From the NCBI GenBank assembly GCA_965178525.1, contig CBCXVS010000007.1, positions 30,220 through 57,190 of the forward strand: a stretch of 26,971 nucleotides of DNA, in the 5' to 3' direction. The translations under genes and the position numbers were made by a program. Shown here piece after piece: positions 26,671 to 26,971 of the stretch. Under the pieces are notes generated by a model. The model ran no database searches, was not told the DNA's origin, and saw nothing but the letters and a program-made list of their open reading frames with translations. The DNA comes from CBCXVS01 sp965178525 (lineage in GTDB: Bacteria; Tectomicrobia; Entotheonellia; Entotheonellales; Entotheonellaceae). Each line of letters opens with the position of its first letter. Position 1 is the stretch's first letter.

Positions 26671-26687
26671 GCGGCGCCTCCTTCCCG

Positions 26688-26876
26688 CTACGGTCTCTCT
26701 GATTCAAACAACATCTTTAACGTCTCGGCTTCGGCTTCGAGGGCAATCCAGTCGTCCTTGTACAACTGTCGGTTGAGCCGCTCAAAGACCCCGATGGCGC
26801 TTTGCACCATCTCTTCGCTGACCCGCAAGCCTTGCTGCCGGGCTGGGTGGTGACGGCCCTGGGGGGCCAGTTGCAC
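26688..26876 (-). CDS. small or partial hypothetical protein upstream of the binding protein
   Basis: The frame encodes VQSAIGVFERLNRQLYKDDW and IALEAEAETLKMLFE and ends in TAG 17 bp before the binding-protein gene. The only in-frame start is a GTG at 26876 with a weak ribosome site. Upstream the same frame still reads plausibly (LEKIAENLGRYVQL) as far as a TAA at 26910-26912, and beyond it to the window edge (DQHQDYITSG). This may therefore be the 3' end of a longer gene interrupted by that stop, or a true small gene. I do not recognise the family. Confidence 0.5.
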   Translation of the reverse strand: MQLAPQGRHHPARQQGLRVSEEMVQSAIGVFERLNRQLYKDDWIALEAEAETLKMLFESERP

Positions 26877-26971
26877 ATACCGTCCCAGGTTCTCCGCGAT
26901 TTTTTCAAGTTAGAGATTACCGGATGTGATATAGTCTTGGTGTTGATCTCGCCTCAAGTGTGTGATGACCT

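Noticed and set aside
731..26690. Full reassignment of TAG to an amino acid
   Set aside because: The binding protein (25561) and the small gene before it (26688) end naturally in TAG; reading on would give long antisense or overlapping tails. Partial suppression stays possible and is listed as a finding.
25738..26853. 371-aa plus-strand frame opposite the binding protein
   Set aside because: The minus strand has a signal helix, ribosome site and protein-like sequence; the plus frame has none.
1..26971. tRNA, rRNA or riboswitch
   Set aside because: No cloverleaf, rRNA core motif or known riboswitch core was recognised by eye; a covariance search was not possible.

Overview
The window reads as GC-rich DNA from a Gram-negative bacterium with a large accessory genome. 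The evidence is a filamentous-haemagglutinin-type secreted protein next to a TPR-CHAT protein, a HlyD-type periplasmic adaptor and a long lipoprotein. FHA/CHAT pairs are best known from cyanobacteria and from large-genome uncultured bacteria such as Entotheonella-like Tectomicrobia. No rRNA or other marker gene is present, so the phylum stays open. A run of 288 N marks an unfinished draft assembly.

Layout: (1) 128-1037, an IS91-family transposase with an in-frame amber stop and a damaged HUH motif, running into the gap. (2) 1326-2344, minus strand: a fragment resembling DUF711, preceded by an ECF-like sigma factor that is broken by an amber codon. (3) 2345-3088, non-coding. (4) 3089-4261, a luciferase-like flavin monooxygenase. 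(5) 4551-8000, a LVIVD-repeat lipoprotein. (6) 8243-13114, an FHA-type adhesin and an overlapping TPR-CHAT (caspase-like) gene, both interrupted. (7) 13196-14197, an orphan ParD antitoxin gene and a DinJ-YafQ toxin-antitoxin pair, then a transposase scrap. (8) 14646-22868, a class II lanthipeptide locus: precursor (mersacidin/lichenicidin-type leader), LanM synthetase, C39-peptidase ABC transporter and HlyD adaptor. The transporter is split by a 1005-bp IS5-family element with a TA target duplication. (9) 23145-23764, VapBC. (10) 24051-24097, a relic of the ParD 3' end. (11) 24167-25642, a two-gene HTTM membrane-protein unit. (12) 25561-26876, minus strand: a periplasmic-binding-like protein and a small upstream gene.

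The coherent system is the lanthipeptide pathway. LanM would dehydrate and cyclise the precursor core, the C39 domain of LanT would cut after the GG of the leader and export the product, and HlyD would bridge the periplasm. A hairpin between the precursor and lanM would let the precursor be transcribed in excess. The IS insertion should stop export unless the element is absent in part of the population.

A second theme is gene damage. Four genes carry an in-frame stop and all four are TAG. Five others have single-base frameshifts, three of them at A-runs. Real decay, draft sequencing error and amber readthrough are all considered; two normal genes end cleanly in TAG without a nearby second stop, which argues against wholesale amber reassignment.
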